This document shows, one piece after another, positions 41,088-50,128 of a stretch of DNA of 64,000 bases (position 1 is its first letter; each line of letters starts with the position of its first letter). Made by a program: the position numbers and the translations under genes. Source of the DNA: Arthrobacter sp. Hiyo4 (GTDB lineage Bacteria; Actinomycetota; Actinomycetes; Actinomycetales; Micrococcaceae); the NCBI GenBank assembly GCA_002370555.1, contig AP014718.1, positions 2,542,001-2,606,000 of the forward strand, written 5' to 3'. The notes beneath the pieces were generated by a model, which was given only the letters and a program-made list of their open reading frames with translations, did not search any database and was not told the origin of the DNA.

Positions 41088-41758
41088 CTAGTGTCTTGCG
41101 CCTGAAATTCGCTTCGTAATATGGCGAACGTTGGACGACCTTAGGCCCCTCTGGAACTGTCGGATGAAGAGCGGGAAACGCTGTCCCGGTGGGCCGCAGA
41201 GCCAAGTCGGCCCAGGCGCTGGCCACTCGCTCCAAGATCGTGCTCGGCAGCGCCGGGGCCTGAGCAATGTGGAAGTGGGCGCCCGGTGCGGAGTCGAACC
41301 CCATACCGTGGCAAAGTGGCCGCGCCGCTTCCTGGAGCGCCGGCTGGACGGACTGGTGGATGACCCCAGACCCGGCCGTCCTGCCAGCATCACGACCGAT
41401 CAGGTCGAGGATGTCGTGGTTGCGACGCTGGAATCGACGCCGAAGAACGCCAGCCACTGGTCACGGGCGAAGATGGCCGAGCGGTCAGGTCTGTCAAAGT
41501 CAACGATCGGGCGGATCTGGAGGGCGTTCGAGCTCAAGCCCCACCGCACCGATGGGTTCAAGCTCTCCAATGATCCGTTGTTCGTGGAGAAGGTCTACGA
41601 CGTCGTGGGACTCTACCTGAACCCACGAGTCCGACATACGCAAATGGGTAAGCGAATGGAACACCAACCCCACACCCTTCACCTGGACCAAAACAGCAAA
41701 ACAGATCCTCGAATCCATCGGCAGACTTCTGAACCGGATTTCAGGCGCAGGACACTAG
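41088..41758 (+). mobile_element. IS630-family remnant with internal deletion
   Basis: Bounded by inverted repeats of about 21 bp: CTAGTGTC-T-TGCGCCTGAAAT at the left and its complement with one mismatch at 41737-41758. TA dinucleotides at both ends fit the TA target of IS630/Tc1 elements. 671 bp versus the usual ~1.1 kb, because the DDE centre is missing. Confidence 0.8.
41121..41758 (+). pseudogene. IS630-family transposase, deleted and frame-broken
   Basis: The N-terminus MANVGRP-stop-APLELSDEERETLSRWA shows a TAG where the family has Lys, then two one-base losses. The HTH part follows (LSNVEVGARCGVEPHTVAKW, RRFLERRLDGLVDDPRPGRPASIT, SGLSKSTIGRIWRAFELKPHR). At LYLNP, about 41622, it jumps directly to the C-terminal ESDIRKWVSEWNTNPTPFTW, so the catalytic aspartates and glutamate are gone. 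It cannot transpose itself but could be mobilised in trans. Confidence 0.8.
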
Positions 41759-41890
41759 TTGCGCCAGCCTACCGGCAACGCTGATGGCGCCCAAGCTACT
41801 CCCGACCCATGAATACCCGCGCGTGCCAGTTCGTAATTGGCCGGGATTGGCTGCAGAAGGGGCTGTTCTCTGTGGCCCATTTATGAGCTA

Positions 41891-41919
41891 TTGACATGTG
41901 GCATAAGCCACAGTTACCG
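41891..41919 (+). promoter_or_regulatory. Promoter with overlapping operator of the amino-sugar cluster
   Basis: TTGACA at 41891-41896 is immediately followed by the palindrome TGTGGC-ATAA-GCCACA (41897-41912), which fills the spacer before a weak -10 near 41914-41924. Located 62 bp before the first gene of the cluster. A repressor bound here would block RNA polymerase; the ROK protein of the same cluster is the natural candidate (inference). Confidence 0.6.
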
Positions 41920-41980
41920 TATCTGTACTTCTTATCGATCAGATCAAAAAGTATTCCTCCGACTGTTAGGACCCAGGCGC

Positions 41981-42922
41981 GTGCTCGTAGGAATCGACAT
42001 TGGCGGCACCAAGACCCACATCCTCGTGGCTGCGCCTAATACCGAGGACGTGCACATCGTGGTCCCCACTGCCGAATGGCAGCGCAGCTACTTGCTGGGT
42101 GACAGCGCAAACGCGGAACGCCTTGTGGCTCTCTACGCCGCCCACGTTGGGGCATGGACCGGAGTTCCGCTGGCAGTGGGCGCACATGGGTGCGACACGG
42201 AAGCCCAGTGCGAAGCTTTCCGTGTCCAGCTGGAACGGGTACACCCGGGTCCTGTTGACGTAGTCAACGACGCAGAGCTGCTGGGCCCTGCGGCGGGCAC
42301 GCAGGATCCCGTCCTGGCCGTGATAGTCGGGACCGGATCCATCGTGGTGGGTACAACGTCCGACGGCGGCAAGGTCACCTCCGGCGGCCACGGCTGGCTT
42401 CTCGGCGATCCGGGAAGCGCTCCCGCGCTTGCCCGTGAAGCAGTCCGCGCCGTCCTGCAGGCCCGCGACGAAGGCCTGGACCGGGAAATCCTTGCGGAAC
42501 GGTTCCTGGCGCACTGTCAGGCTGCCGACGAAACGGAGCTTTCCTACCTTTTTGCCAGCGACCTGCGCATCACCCGGTGGGGAAGCATTGCGCCACTGAT
42601 TTTTGACTGCGCTAAGGAAGGCTCGCCACTGGCACAGGCCATCATCGAATCGGCTGCCGCAACTCTGGCCGCCGATGTGGCCAGAATCCGGAGGCGGGGC
42701 GCCCAGGGAAGCACCGTGGTCATGGCGGGGGGCGTTGCTGTGAACCAGCCGCTCCTGCTCGAAGCATTTAAGCGCCACGTTGCGGCCGGCCACCCCGAAC
42801 TCAACGTGAAACTACTGACTATTCCTCCTGTTTGGGGCGCTCTGGAGCGCGCCAAACACCTGACAGAGACGTCACCAACAAAAATGAAGGAGAGCAATGA
42901 ATATCACCAGCCTGTTGGCTAG
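41981..42922 (+). CDS. BadF/BadG-type kinase, probable N-acetylglucosamine kinase
   Basis: 314 residues, intact. GTG 41981 with TTAGGA upstream. GIDIGGTKTHILVAAP (phosphate-1), LAVIVGTGSIVVGTTSDG (phosphate-2), GGHGWLLGDPGSAPALAREAVRA, and STVVMAGGVAVNQPLL (adenosine). Same family as the chromosomal copy at 20465 but clearly distinct. As the first gene of an amino-sugar operon it would phosphorylate the imported sugar. Overlaps the next gene by 26 bp. Confidence 0.83.
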   Translation: MLVGIDIGGTKTHILVAAPNTEDVHIVVPTAEWQRSYLLGDSANAERLVALYAAHVGAWTGVPLAVGAHGCDTEAQCEAFRVQLERVHPGPVDVVNDAELLGPAAGTQDPVLAVIVGTGSIVVGTTSDGGKVTSGGHGWLLGDPGSAPALAREAVRAVLQARDEGLDREILAERFLAHCQAADETELSYLFASDLRITRWGSIAPLIFDCAKEGSPLAQAIIESAAATLAADVARIRRRGAQGSTVVMAGGVAVNQPLLLEAFKRHVAAGHPELNVKLLTIPPVWGALERAKHLTETSPTKMKESNEYHQPVG

Positions 42923-44190
42923 GAAACCGTTGGCTATTGGGCCAGCCTGCTCGCGGGGGCACTGGCCCTCTCGGGATGCAGCGTGACCGGCGCCGGACCC
43001 TCCGGCGGTGCCACCGGCGAGGGCACCGGAACTGTAAATGCACTGTTCATGAAGCAGGCCGGCTACTCCGAGGATGACATCGCCAAGATGGTCGGTGAGT
43101 TCGAAGAGAAAAACCCGGACATCGATGTGGAGCCCACCTTCGTGTCCTACGAAGCACTCCACGACAAAATCGTCACGGCAGCCCCGGCCGGCACGTACGA
43201 TGTGTTCCTCACGGACGTCATCTGGCCTGCCGAGTTCGCATCCAAAGGAATCGCGGCAGACCTCACCGGCCGCATCCCGGAGAACTGGAAGAAGGACGTC
43301 CTCGGCGGAGCCCTCGACACGGCAAAGTACGAGGACAAGTATTACGGGGTTCCGCTGTTCCCTTCCACCAAGCTCTTCTACTACAACAAGGAGCTCGTAG
43401 CGAGCGTCGGAGCCAGTGAAAAGGACCTGCAGACCTGGGACGGAGTACTCAAGGTCGCCGAAAAGATCAAAGCCAAGGGCGAGGTCGAATTCCCGTTGTC
43501 CTGGAGCTGGTCCCAGGCAGAGGCCCTGGTCTGTGACTACGCCCAGTTGCTGGGTGCTTTCGGTGGACAATTCACAGGTGAGGACGGCAAGCTCGCTGTC
43601 AACAGCCCCGAGGGTGTCGCAGCCCTGCAGTGGATGATGGATAGCGTCAAGAGCGGCGTGAGCAACCCGTCCTCAACAACGTTCCTTGAGGACGACGTCA
43701 CCAAGTCCCTGGCCCAGGGGCAGACCGCCTTCGCGCTGAACTGGGAATCGACCCTTCGGGACCTCGATGACCCGAGTATCTCCAAGGTGGTGGGCAAGAT
43801 CGGCGTCATGCAGACTCCGGCTGGCCTTCGGGCGACCGTCCCGGCGTCAACGGTTCCATGGCACTGTCAATTGGCACACACTCCAAGAACCAGGACGCGG
43901 CCTGGAAGTTCGTCGAGTTCATGAGCAGCCAGGAAAACCAGGAAAAGTATGCGGCCAGCTCCATGCCGAGCTGGAAGTCGAGCTACGACAAGCCCGAGGT
44001 CACCAAGACGAATCCTGAGGTATTCAAGGCCGCCGGCGCGCAGTTCGATAACCTCGTCTCCCGCCCTGCCATGAAGGACTACAACCGTGCTTCGCAGGCG
44101 CTCCAGGTCGAACTCCAGAACGCCCTACTCGGCAAGAAATCTGCCCAGCAGGCAATGGACGACGCCGTCGCAGCAGCAAACAAGGAATAA
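42897..44190 (+). CDS. CUT1 sugar ABC transporter substrate-binding lipoprotein (two frame breaks)
   Basis: Family 1 extracellular binding protein. ATG 42897 inside the kinase gene, with GGAG upstream. The reconstructed signal peptide MNITSLLARKPLAIGASLLA continues to lipobox LSGC. Body: VGEFEEKNPDIDVEPTFVSYEALHDKIVTAAPAGTYDVFLTDVIWPAEF and YYGVPLFPSTKLFYYNKEL. Breaks near 42942 (GGG) and 43831 need one base each; the C-terminus includes KNQDAAWKFVEFMSSQENQEKY. About 432 residues. Confidence 0.87.
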
Positions 44191-44194
44191 AGCG

Positions 44195-45138
44195 GTGTCA
44201 ACTGTCAAGAATGCTCCCGTGCCCGCCGCCGTCGCTCCGCCGGTGCGGAAGAGGCGGCTTGAGAACCACGGAAGACTGGCCTTTTGGCTGCTCCTGCCAG
44301 CTGCCGTCGCGGTTTTTGGGTAATTGTCTACCCGATCCTCCGGACCCTGCTGATCTCGTTTTTCCAGGTGGACTCAGTCTTGGCAGTTGACACCCCCTTC
44401 GTGGGGCTCGGAAACTACGCCTCGGCCCTGGCAAGCCCGGGCTTCTGGGCTTCGATGGGGCGGACCCTGTACTTCACGCTGACATCGACGGCGCTGGAGT
44501 TGGTCCTGGGCCTTGGGCTCGCGGCGCTGCTCAACGCGCCGATGAAGTTCCGCTGGCTCCTCCGTGCTGTTGTGGTTATCCCGTGGGCCGTCCCGACCAT
44601 CGTCAACGCCGCCATGTGGAAGGGTGTCTTCAACGCCGAATACGGGGCCTTCAACGCCGTTCTGCTCCAGCTGGGCCTGATAGATCACTACCAGGCCTGG
44701 CTGGGGGATCCGCTCACCGCATTGAACATGGTTATCGTTGCCGACGTGTGGAAGACAACGCCCCTGGTGGCTTTCTTCCTGCTGGCAGGCCTGACCTCGA
44801 TCCCCAAGGAACTCTACGAGGCCGCGCGCCTGGACCGGGCCGGATGGCCGCGGATGTTCCGGTCGATCGTCCTGCCCCTGCTGGTACCGTCCATTTCCAT
44901 CGTCGTGGTCCTGAGGACGGTGGAAGCCTTCAAGGTCTTCGACATCATCTACGGCATGACCCGCGGCGGCCCAGCCAACGGCACCCAGACCATTGCCTAC
45001 TACACCTACGTCACTGCGTTCTCCGACCAGAACTACGGTGTCGGGTCCGCACTTTCCTACCTCATTGTGATGGTGATCCTCATCTTGTCCACTATTTACC
45101 TCCGTGTTCTGCGGCGGTCCGGAATGAGCCTGGTATGA
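44195..45138 (+). CDS. CUT1 sugar ABC transporter permease 1 (frame broken)
   Basis: Six-helix MalF/UgpA-type permease. GTG start at 44195, 4 bp after the binding protein. The first helix RLAFWLLLPAAVAVFG runs into a stop at 44323-44325 as read; one base near there links to VIVYPILRTLLISFFQVD. EAA loop SIPKELYEAARLDRAGWPRMFRSIVLPLL. About 315 residues. Stop overlaps permease 2 (ATGA). Confidence 0.87.
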
Positions 45139-45982
45139 GAAACGAACGCCGGAACTCCATCCTGATCCAGCTGGCAGCCATCATCGTCGGGCTGGCCATC
45201 ATCGCCCCATTTGCGCTGATGGTGATCGCAAGCATCTCGCCGCAGAGCAACCTCATTTCGCGCCCGCTGAAATGGATTCCATCCACGCTCTATCTCGACC
45301 GCTACGAGGAAATATTCACGGGCGGGCCAACAGCGTGGGCGCCGCCTTCAGAAGCGCCTTCGCCAACACCGTCATCGTTGCCAGCGGAACCGTGGCCATC
45401 TCCATGGTTGTGGCCATCCTCGGCGCATATGCCTTCGCCCGGCTGCGCTTCCGGTTCCGCGGAACCGTGCTGATGATCTTCCTGGCCACCTATATGCTGC
45501 CCCAGATCGCTCTGCTCATTCCGCTGTACCTGGCACTGAGCGCCCTGCAACTTCTGGACACGAAGCTTGGACTCATCCTCGTGGACTGCTCGCTGGTCAT
45601 CCCGTTCACGCTGTGGATTTTGAGCAACTACTTCGTCACGATCCCGGAAGAGCTGGAAGAAGCTGCGCTGATCGATGGCTGTGGCCGCATGGGGGCACTC
45701 TTCCGGGTGGTCCTGCCCAGCGCGAAGCCCGGCATCTTCGCGGCACTGATGTTCTCTTTCCTGCTGGCCTGGGACGAGTTCATGTACGCGCTGATTTTCA
45801 CGTCATCAGACGCGTCCAAGACCCTGACCGTAGCTATTTCCGAGTTTGCGGGACGCTACACCACCGACTTCGGCCTAGTGGCGGCTGGAGGCATCCTCGC
45901 CGCCCTGCCGCCAGTCATCATAGCCGTTATTTTTCAGCGTTACATCGTCAGTGGCATGGCCGCCGGCGCAGTGAAAGGGTAG
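45135..45982 (+). CDS. CUT1 sugar ABC transporter permease 2 (frame broken)
   Basis: MalG-type partner permease with IAPFALMVIASISPQSNLIS, TMLPQ-like YMLPQIALLIPLYLAL and EAA loop IPEELEEAALIDGCGRMGALFRVVLPSAKPG. One G missing at GGG near 45323-45325 (TGGANSVGAAF). About 283 residues. No ATPase gene is present in the cluster, which is normal for actinobacterial CUT1 importers that share a MsiK/UgpC-type ATPase encoded elsewhere. Confidence 0.87.
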
Positions 45983-45987
45983 TTCAG

Positions 45988-47039
45988 TTGAGGAAGATTC
46001 CCTACGCAGATGCTGTGTCGTCGCAGCCTGAAAACCTTCGGCGTTCACTGGCCGGCCAGGCTCCGGCCCTAGCCGGCATCGGGCAGCGCTGGCTGCCCGG
46101 CGAGACCGTCGGCGTCGTTGCCATGGGAGCGTCCACCTATTCGGGCCAGGCGCTCTTGGTGGCACTGGGCCAGGCAGGCCTCCGGGGGGTGAACATCACG
46201 GCGTCGGACCTCGACCTCATGCGTGAAGGATTCCAGCCCGCCGACCACTACGTAGTGGTCTCGGAATCCGGGCTCAGCCCTGAACCGATCAACGCTGCCG
46301 CCAAATTGACGCCTGGACGCAGGATCGGCATCACCAATGTTCCCGGCGCGCCGCTTTCCGCAGTGGTGGACCACGTCCTTCCCCTTGGCGGGTTCGATGA
46401 TTCGGCTGTCTACACCATTGGGTACACGGCGACGCTGCTGGCCTATTCCAGCCTGCTCCGCGCACTTACCGAGGCCGGGGCAGGCCAGACGGGCTTTTTC
46501 GACAGTGAACGCATTCCGGAGCTGGTGTCCGAGGTCCTCGCCAGCTATTCCGGTGCCGGACCGAAGGCCGCCGAACATCTGCGCGGTGCATTGACGGTGG
46601 ATTTTGTTGGCCGCGGCTACTCCCTGGCATCAGCCGGGAAGGGGCCCTGATGTTCCGCGAAGCCCTGCAGCTGCCAACGGCTTCCTTCGACACTTACCAG
46701 TATCTGCATGGCCCTATGGAGCCCTTGGGACCTTCCTCGGGGTTGGTGATTTTCGGGGACGGCCGGGAACTTTCCCTGGCAGACTCCGTCCTTGACGCCG
46801 GCGTCAAGGTCGTCTTGATTACCGCGGCGTCAGGGAAGGCCCTCGCACGGCCTGAACACCCGAACCTCGTGGTCGTCGCGATTCCGGCTGAAGCCACGGA
46901 CTTCGCCCGCGCTATTGTGGAAGCAGTTATCGTGCACCTTATTGTCGGTGCCGTCGCGGAAAACCGCGGTCTGGCCATCGAGGGCTTCCGGTATCACCAG
47001 GACGATACGAAGCTGCAGCCTGTCAACCGGAACGTTTAG
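45988..47039 (+). CDS. SIS-domain protein, AgaS/GlmS-isomerase type (frame broken)
   Basis: TTG start 5 bp after permease 2. Two sugar-isomerase domains: ETVGVVAMGASTYSGQALLVALGQAGLRG with DHYVVVSESGLSPEPINAA (first) and SGLVIFGDGRELSLADSVLDAGVKVVLIT with a C-terminal ENRGLAIEGFRYHQDDTKLQ (second). One G missing at GGGG near 46640-46643 separates the halves. About 351 residues. The fold matches the GlmS isomerase half and AgaS deaminases, so it probably works on an amino-sugar phosphate or acts as a sensor. Confidence 0.83.
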
Positions 47040-47052
47040 GACAGATCGGAAA

Positions 47053-48277
47053 GTGTCGAGATCCAACGGGAGCACCGCAACCACGAGTACGGTCTCCAAA
47101 GTCAACCGCACGGCCATCATTGAGACCCTCAAAGCCCATGGTCCGCTTTCGCGCGCCGGGATAGGCCAGCTCACAGGGCTAAGCCCGGCAACGGTCAACC
47201 GGTTAACCGGGAGTCTGATCAAGGAACGCCTGGTCGAGGTTGAGGGCGAGGAGGAGTCGACGGGCGGCCGCCGGCCCTCATCATCCGCTACACGGGACGG
47301 ACCAGGCTTGTGGCGGCAATCCAGCTCACCACCGACAAAGCGACTGGCATCCTGGTGAACTTCGACGGCGAAGTGGTGGAACGGCGCCAGGCGGAGTTTG
47401 GAAGTGAGGAGCCGGGCGGCGCTACGGGGGAAGGCGGCGCGGGGGTGCCCGCCTCACCGTGACGCTCGGGCTGCTCGACGACCTGCTTGGTGCAGCCGAG
47501 GCGCAAGGCAGGCCATGCCTCGGCGTCGGCGTTTCCGTTCCCGGCGTGGTGAGCGGGCCTGACGGGGTGGTCAACAGCATTCCCGAACTAGGGTGGTCCA
47601 AACTGCCCTTGGGGAAGATCCTGCGGGAGCGGACCAGTGTTCCGGTCTTCCTGGAAAACGATGCAAACGCCATGGCTTACGGCGAACTCCAGCGCGGTGC
47701 GGGGCAACACACGTCCAACCTGGTGGCCCTGCTGCTGGGTAACGGCCTGGGCGCCGGCATTGTGACCGACGGTGTACTGCACCGCGGTGCCCGGTCCGCA
47801 GCCGGCGAGGTCGGCTACATGCTGATGGAAAGGTCTTCGCTTCGGCGTTCCTACGGTGAGCTTGGCGACCTGGAAGACAGGGTGGGCTCCCAGGCTGTGA
47901 CCCGGGAGGCCAGGAAGAAGGGTATCGACGTTCCTGCCGGCACCCTTCTCACCGCCCACGACATTCTCCTGCTCGCCGCCCAAGGGTCCGAACCTGCGGC
48001 GAGCGAAATAGCCGACGGGATCCTGGACATGATCTCCATGGCGATTGCAGCCATGGCGATCATCCTTGACCCGGAAGTCATCGTGGTGGGCAGTGGCCTA
48101 GCCACTAATTCAGACCTGATCATTCCAGGCGTGCGGAAGCGCCTGAACGGAAGGATTTTCGAGGTGCCCGATCTGGTCCCGCCGGCCCTAGGCGCCGACG
48201 CAGTGATCATGGGCGCCGCTGAACTGGCCATGAACTCCGTGAGCGGTTTGACCTACCTGGCGCACCACGGCGGGTAA
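47053..48277 (+). CDS. ROK family transcriptional regulator (two frame breaks)
   Basis: GTG start. N-terminal winged HTH (NRTAIIETLKAHGPLSRAGIGQLTGLSPATVNRLTGSLIKERLVEVEG) joined to a ROK kinase-like domain with PCLGVGVSVPGVVSGPDGVV, NDANAMAYGELQRGAGQHTSN and VVGSGLATNSD. Breaks near 47280-47290 and 47445 need one base each. The classical CxCGxxGC zinc motif of NagC/Mlc is not visible in the GEVGYM region. About 408 residues. Likely regulator of this cluster. Confidence 0.85.
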
Positions 48278-48313
48278 CCCGCCCCGACCACAAATTTAGC
48301 GAGGCGCAATACC

Positions 48314-49090
48314 GTGCAAATCATTCTGTGCGAATCAACCCATGATGTAGGCCGCCGTGCCGCGGACATCATCGAGGCCCGGGTCCGGCAAGGACCAGCC
48401 GTGCTGGGACTGGCCACCGGCGGGTCTCCGGCCCTGACCTACCAGGAGCTGATTCATCGGCACCGCGAAGAAGGCCTCAGTTTCAGCCACGTCAGCGCTT
48501 TCACCCTGGACGAATACGCGGGGCTGCCGCCCAGCCACGTCCAGTCCTACTACTCCACCATCCGGCGGGATTTCGTTGATCACGTCGACATGCCACTGGA
48601 GCGGCTCTACACGCCCCAAGGCGACGCCGTCGATTTGAACGGTGAGGCCGCCCGCTATGACCTGGCCATCAGGGCAGCAGGCGGAGTGGACGTGCAAATA
48701 CTCGGTATCGGCACAAACGGGCATATCGGTTTCAACGAGCCAACATCATCGCTTCAGTCCCGGACGCGGGTCAAAATGCTGGCAAGCCGAACACGGGCCG
48801 ACAACGCGCATTTCTTCGAGGAGGAGGCAGAAGACGTTCCACGCTTGTGCTTGACGCAGGGTCTCGGAACCATAGGGGAGGCACGGCAAGTGGTGCTCGT
48901 GGCCCTTGGCAGCAACAAGGCGGCGGCCGTTCGGGACATGGTCGAAGGGCCTATCGGTGCTTTCTGCCCCGCATCGGCCCTCCAACTGCATCCCCATGCG
49001 ACGGTGGTGCTGGATCCGGCAGCAGCCGCAGAACTGACGCTGGTGGACTACTACCGCGAGGCGCAGGAGCTGCATGAACAACTGCTGTGA
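48314..49090 (+). CDS. nagB: Glucosamine-6-phosphate deaminase NagB
   Basis: 258 residues, intact, GTG start. VLGLATGGSPALTYQEL (phosphate loop), SAFTLDEYAGLPPSHVQSYYSTIRRDF with catalytic Asp, and VDVQILGIGTNGHIGFNEP with the catalytic Asp/His, all as in NagB. Converts glucosamine-6-P to fructose-6-P plus ammonia. It completes the route import, phosphorylation, deamination; no deacetylase (NagA) is present in the cluster. Confidence 0.93.
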   Translation: MQIILCESTHDVGRRAADIIEARVRQGPAVLGLATGGSPALTYQELIHRHREEGLSFSHVSAFTLDEYAGLPPSHVQSYYSTIRRDFVDHVDMPLERLYTPQGDAVDLNGEAARYDLAIRAAGGVDVQILGIGTNGHIGFNEPTSSLQSRTRVKMLASRTRADNAHFFEEEAEDVPRLCLTQGLGTIGEARQVVLVALGSNKAAAVRDMVEGPIGAFCPASALQLHPHATVVLDPAAAAELTLVDYYREAQELHEQLL

Positions 49091-49116
49091 GCCCGGGGCT
49101 TTCATGCGCCGCCGCT

Positions 49117-49132
49117 GTCAGCTGCAGCTGAC
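49117..49132. terminator. Palindrome GTCAGCTGCAGCTGAC after nagB
   Basis: Perfect 16-bp palindrome 27 bp after the nagB stop, with further partial pairing CGCCG/CGGCG outside it. No T tract. Its position at the end of the operon fits a terminator, but a short perfect palindrome could also be a protein site. Confidence 0.4.
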
Positions 49133-49185
49133 GGCGCGGGTGAGAAGGGCGCCACTGCGCCAGGCGTTGGTGGAACCGGCCGGCC

Positions 49186-49768
49186 ATGATGGACGATGTG
49201 ACCGTCACCCCCGCTGACGCCACCACGTACTACATGAAGGCCGGAACGCCGCAGGGCCGCTGGCTCGGCCAAGGCCTGCCAGGCATCAACCGCACCACCG
49301 AGCAAAAAGTCACCGAATCAGACGCCAAAGCAATATTCGACCAAGCCACCCACCCAAACACCGGCGCTCCCTGGGCCGTCCACACGGCCAACCCACGGTC
49401 GTCCAGAACAGCAACGGAAAAGCAGAAACGCGCCACGCCGTCGTCGGCTTCGACCTCACCTTCAGTGTCCCCAAATCCGTGTCCGTCCTCTGGGCCTCAG
49501 CCCCAGGAGCATTCAGGACCAGATCCTCGAGACCCACCACCAAGCAGTCAGCGCCACTCTCGAATGGCTCGAAGAGAACGTCATCCACACGCGGGCCGGG
49601 CGAAACGGCGTGGCCCACCTCGGCACCCGCGGCGCCAACGCCGCCGCGTTCGACCATTGGGAGTCCCGCGCCGGGGACCCGCAGCTGCACACCCACATGG
49701 TCATCGCCAACCGTGTCCAGCGCATCACCGACGGCGCCTGGGTCACCCTGGATTCGCGGACCCTCTAC
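49186..49768 (+). pseudogene. MobF/TraA relaxase, 5' part (truncated, frame-broken, cut by IS3)
   Basis: Conjugative relaxase N-terminal domain (TrwC/TraA type). Readable segments in shifting frames: TYYMKAGTPQGRWLGQGLPG, VVGFDLTFSVPKSVSVLWA, THHQAVSATLEWLEENVIHTRAGRNGVAHLGTRG, and DHWESRAGDPQLHTHMVIANRV with the HxH of the three-histidine metal site. The usual first ~35 residues with the catalytic tyrosine are missing, so the fragment starts abruptly after the nagB region. It is interrupted after codon LY by the IS3 element. Confidence 0.82.
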
Positions 49769-49814
49769 TGAGGTGTACTACTGATGTGAGACACAGTTTG
49801 AAAGGATTGTGCCC

Positions 49815-50105
49815 ATGTCTGCTCGACCTACCTATTCCGATGAGTTCAAGGCTGATGCCGTGTCGTTGGTGATTTCCTCGGGACGTTCGCCGGCCTCTGT
49901 TGCGCCGGAACTGGGGATTTCCGTGACTGCCCTGAAGCGGTGGGTGCGGCTGCATAACGAGAGCCAATCGGAGGGCGGGGGCAAACCGGATGATCCGGTG
50001 GATCCGGCGAAATACAAGGCTTTGGAAGCTCGGCTGCGTGAAGTCGAGAGGGAAAATGACTTCCTAAAAAAAGTTTCGGCGTTCTTCGCCAGAGAACAAC
50101 GGTAG
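49815..50105 (+). CDS. IS3-family transposase OrfA
   Basis: 96 residues. HTH of the IS3 group (YSDEFKADAVSLVISSGRSPASVAPELGISVTALKRWVR) and a leucine-zipper tail (ARLREVERENDFLKKVSAFFAREQ). The codons near the end contain CTA AAA AAA G (A7), where a -1 slip gives the continuous OrfAB transposase KKSFGVLRQRTTVEDLYRFVQVK leading into OrfB. Intact. Confidence 0.92.
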   Translation: MSARPTYSDEFKADAVSLVISSGRSPASVAPELGISVTALKRWVRLHNESQSEGGGKPDDPVDPAKYKALEARLREVERENDFLKKVSAFFAREQR

Positions 50106-50128
50106 AGGATCTTTACCGCTTTGTTCAG

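Noticed and set aside
40903..41457. A 184-codon minus-strand frame between the aldo/keto reductase and the IS630 remnant
   Set aside because: It is antisense to the IS630 transposase over most of its length and has no recognisable domain.
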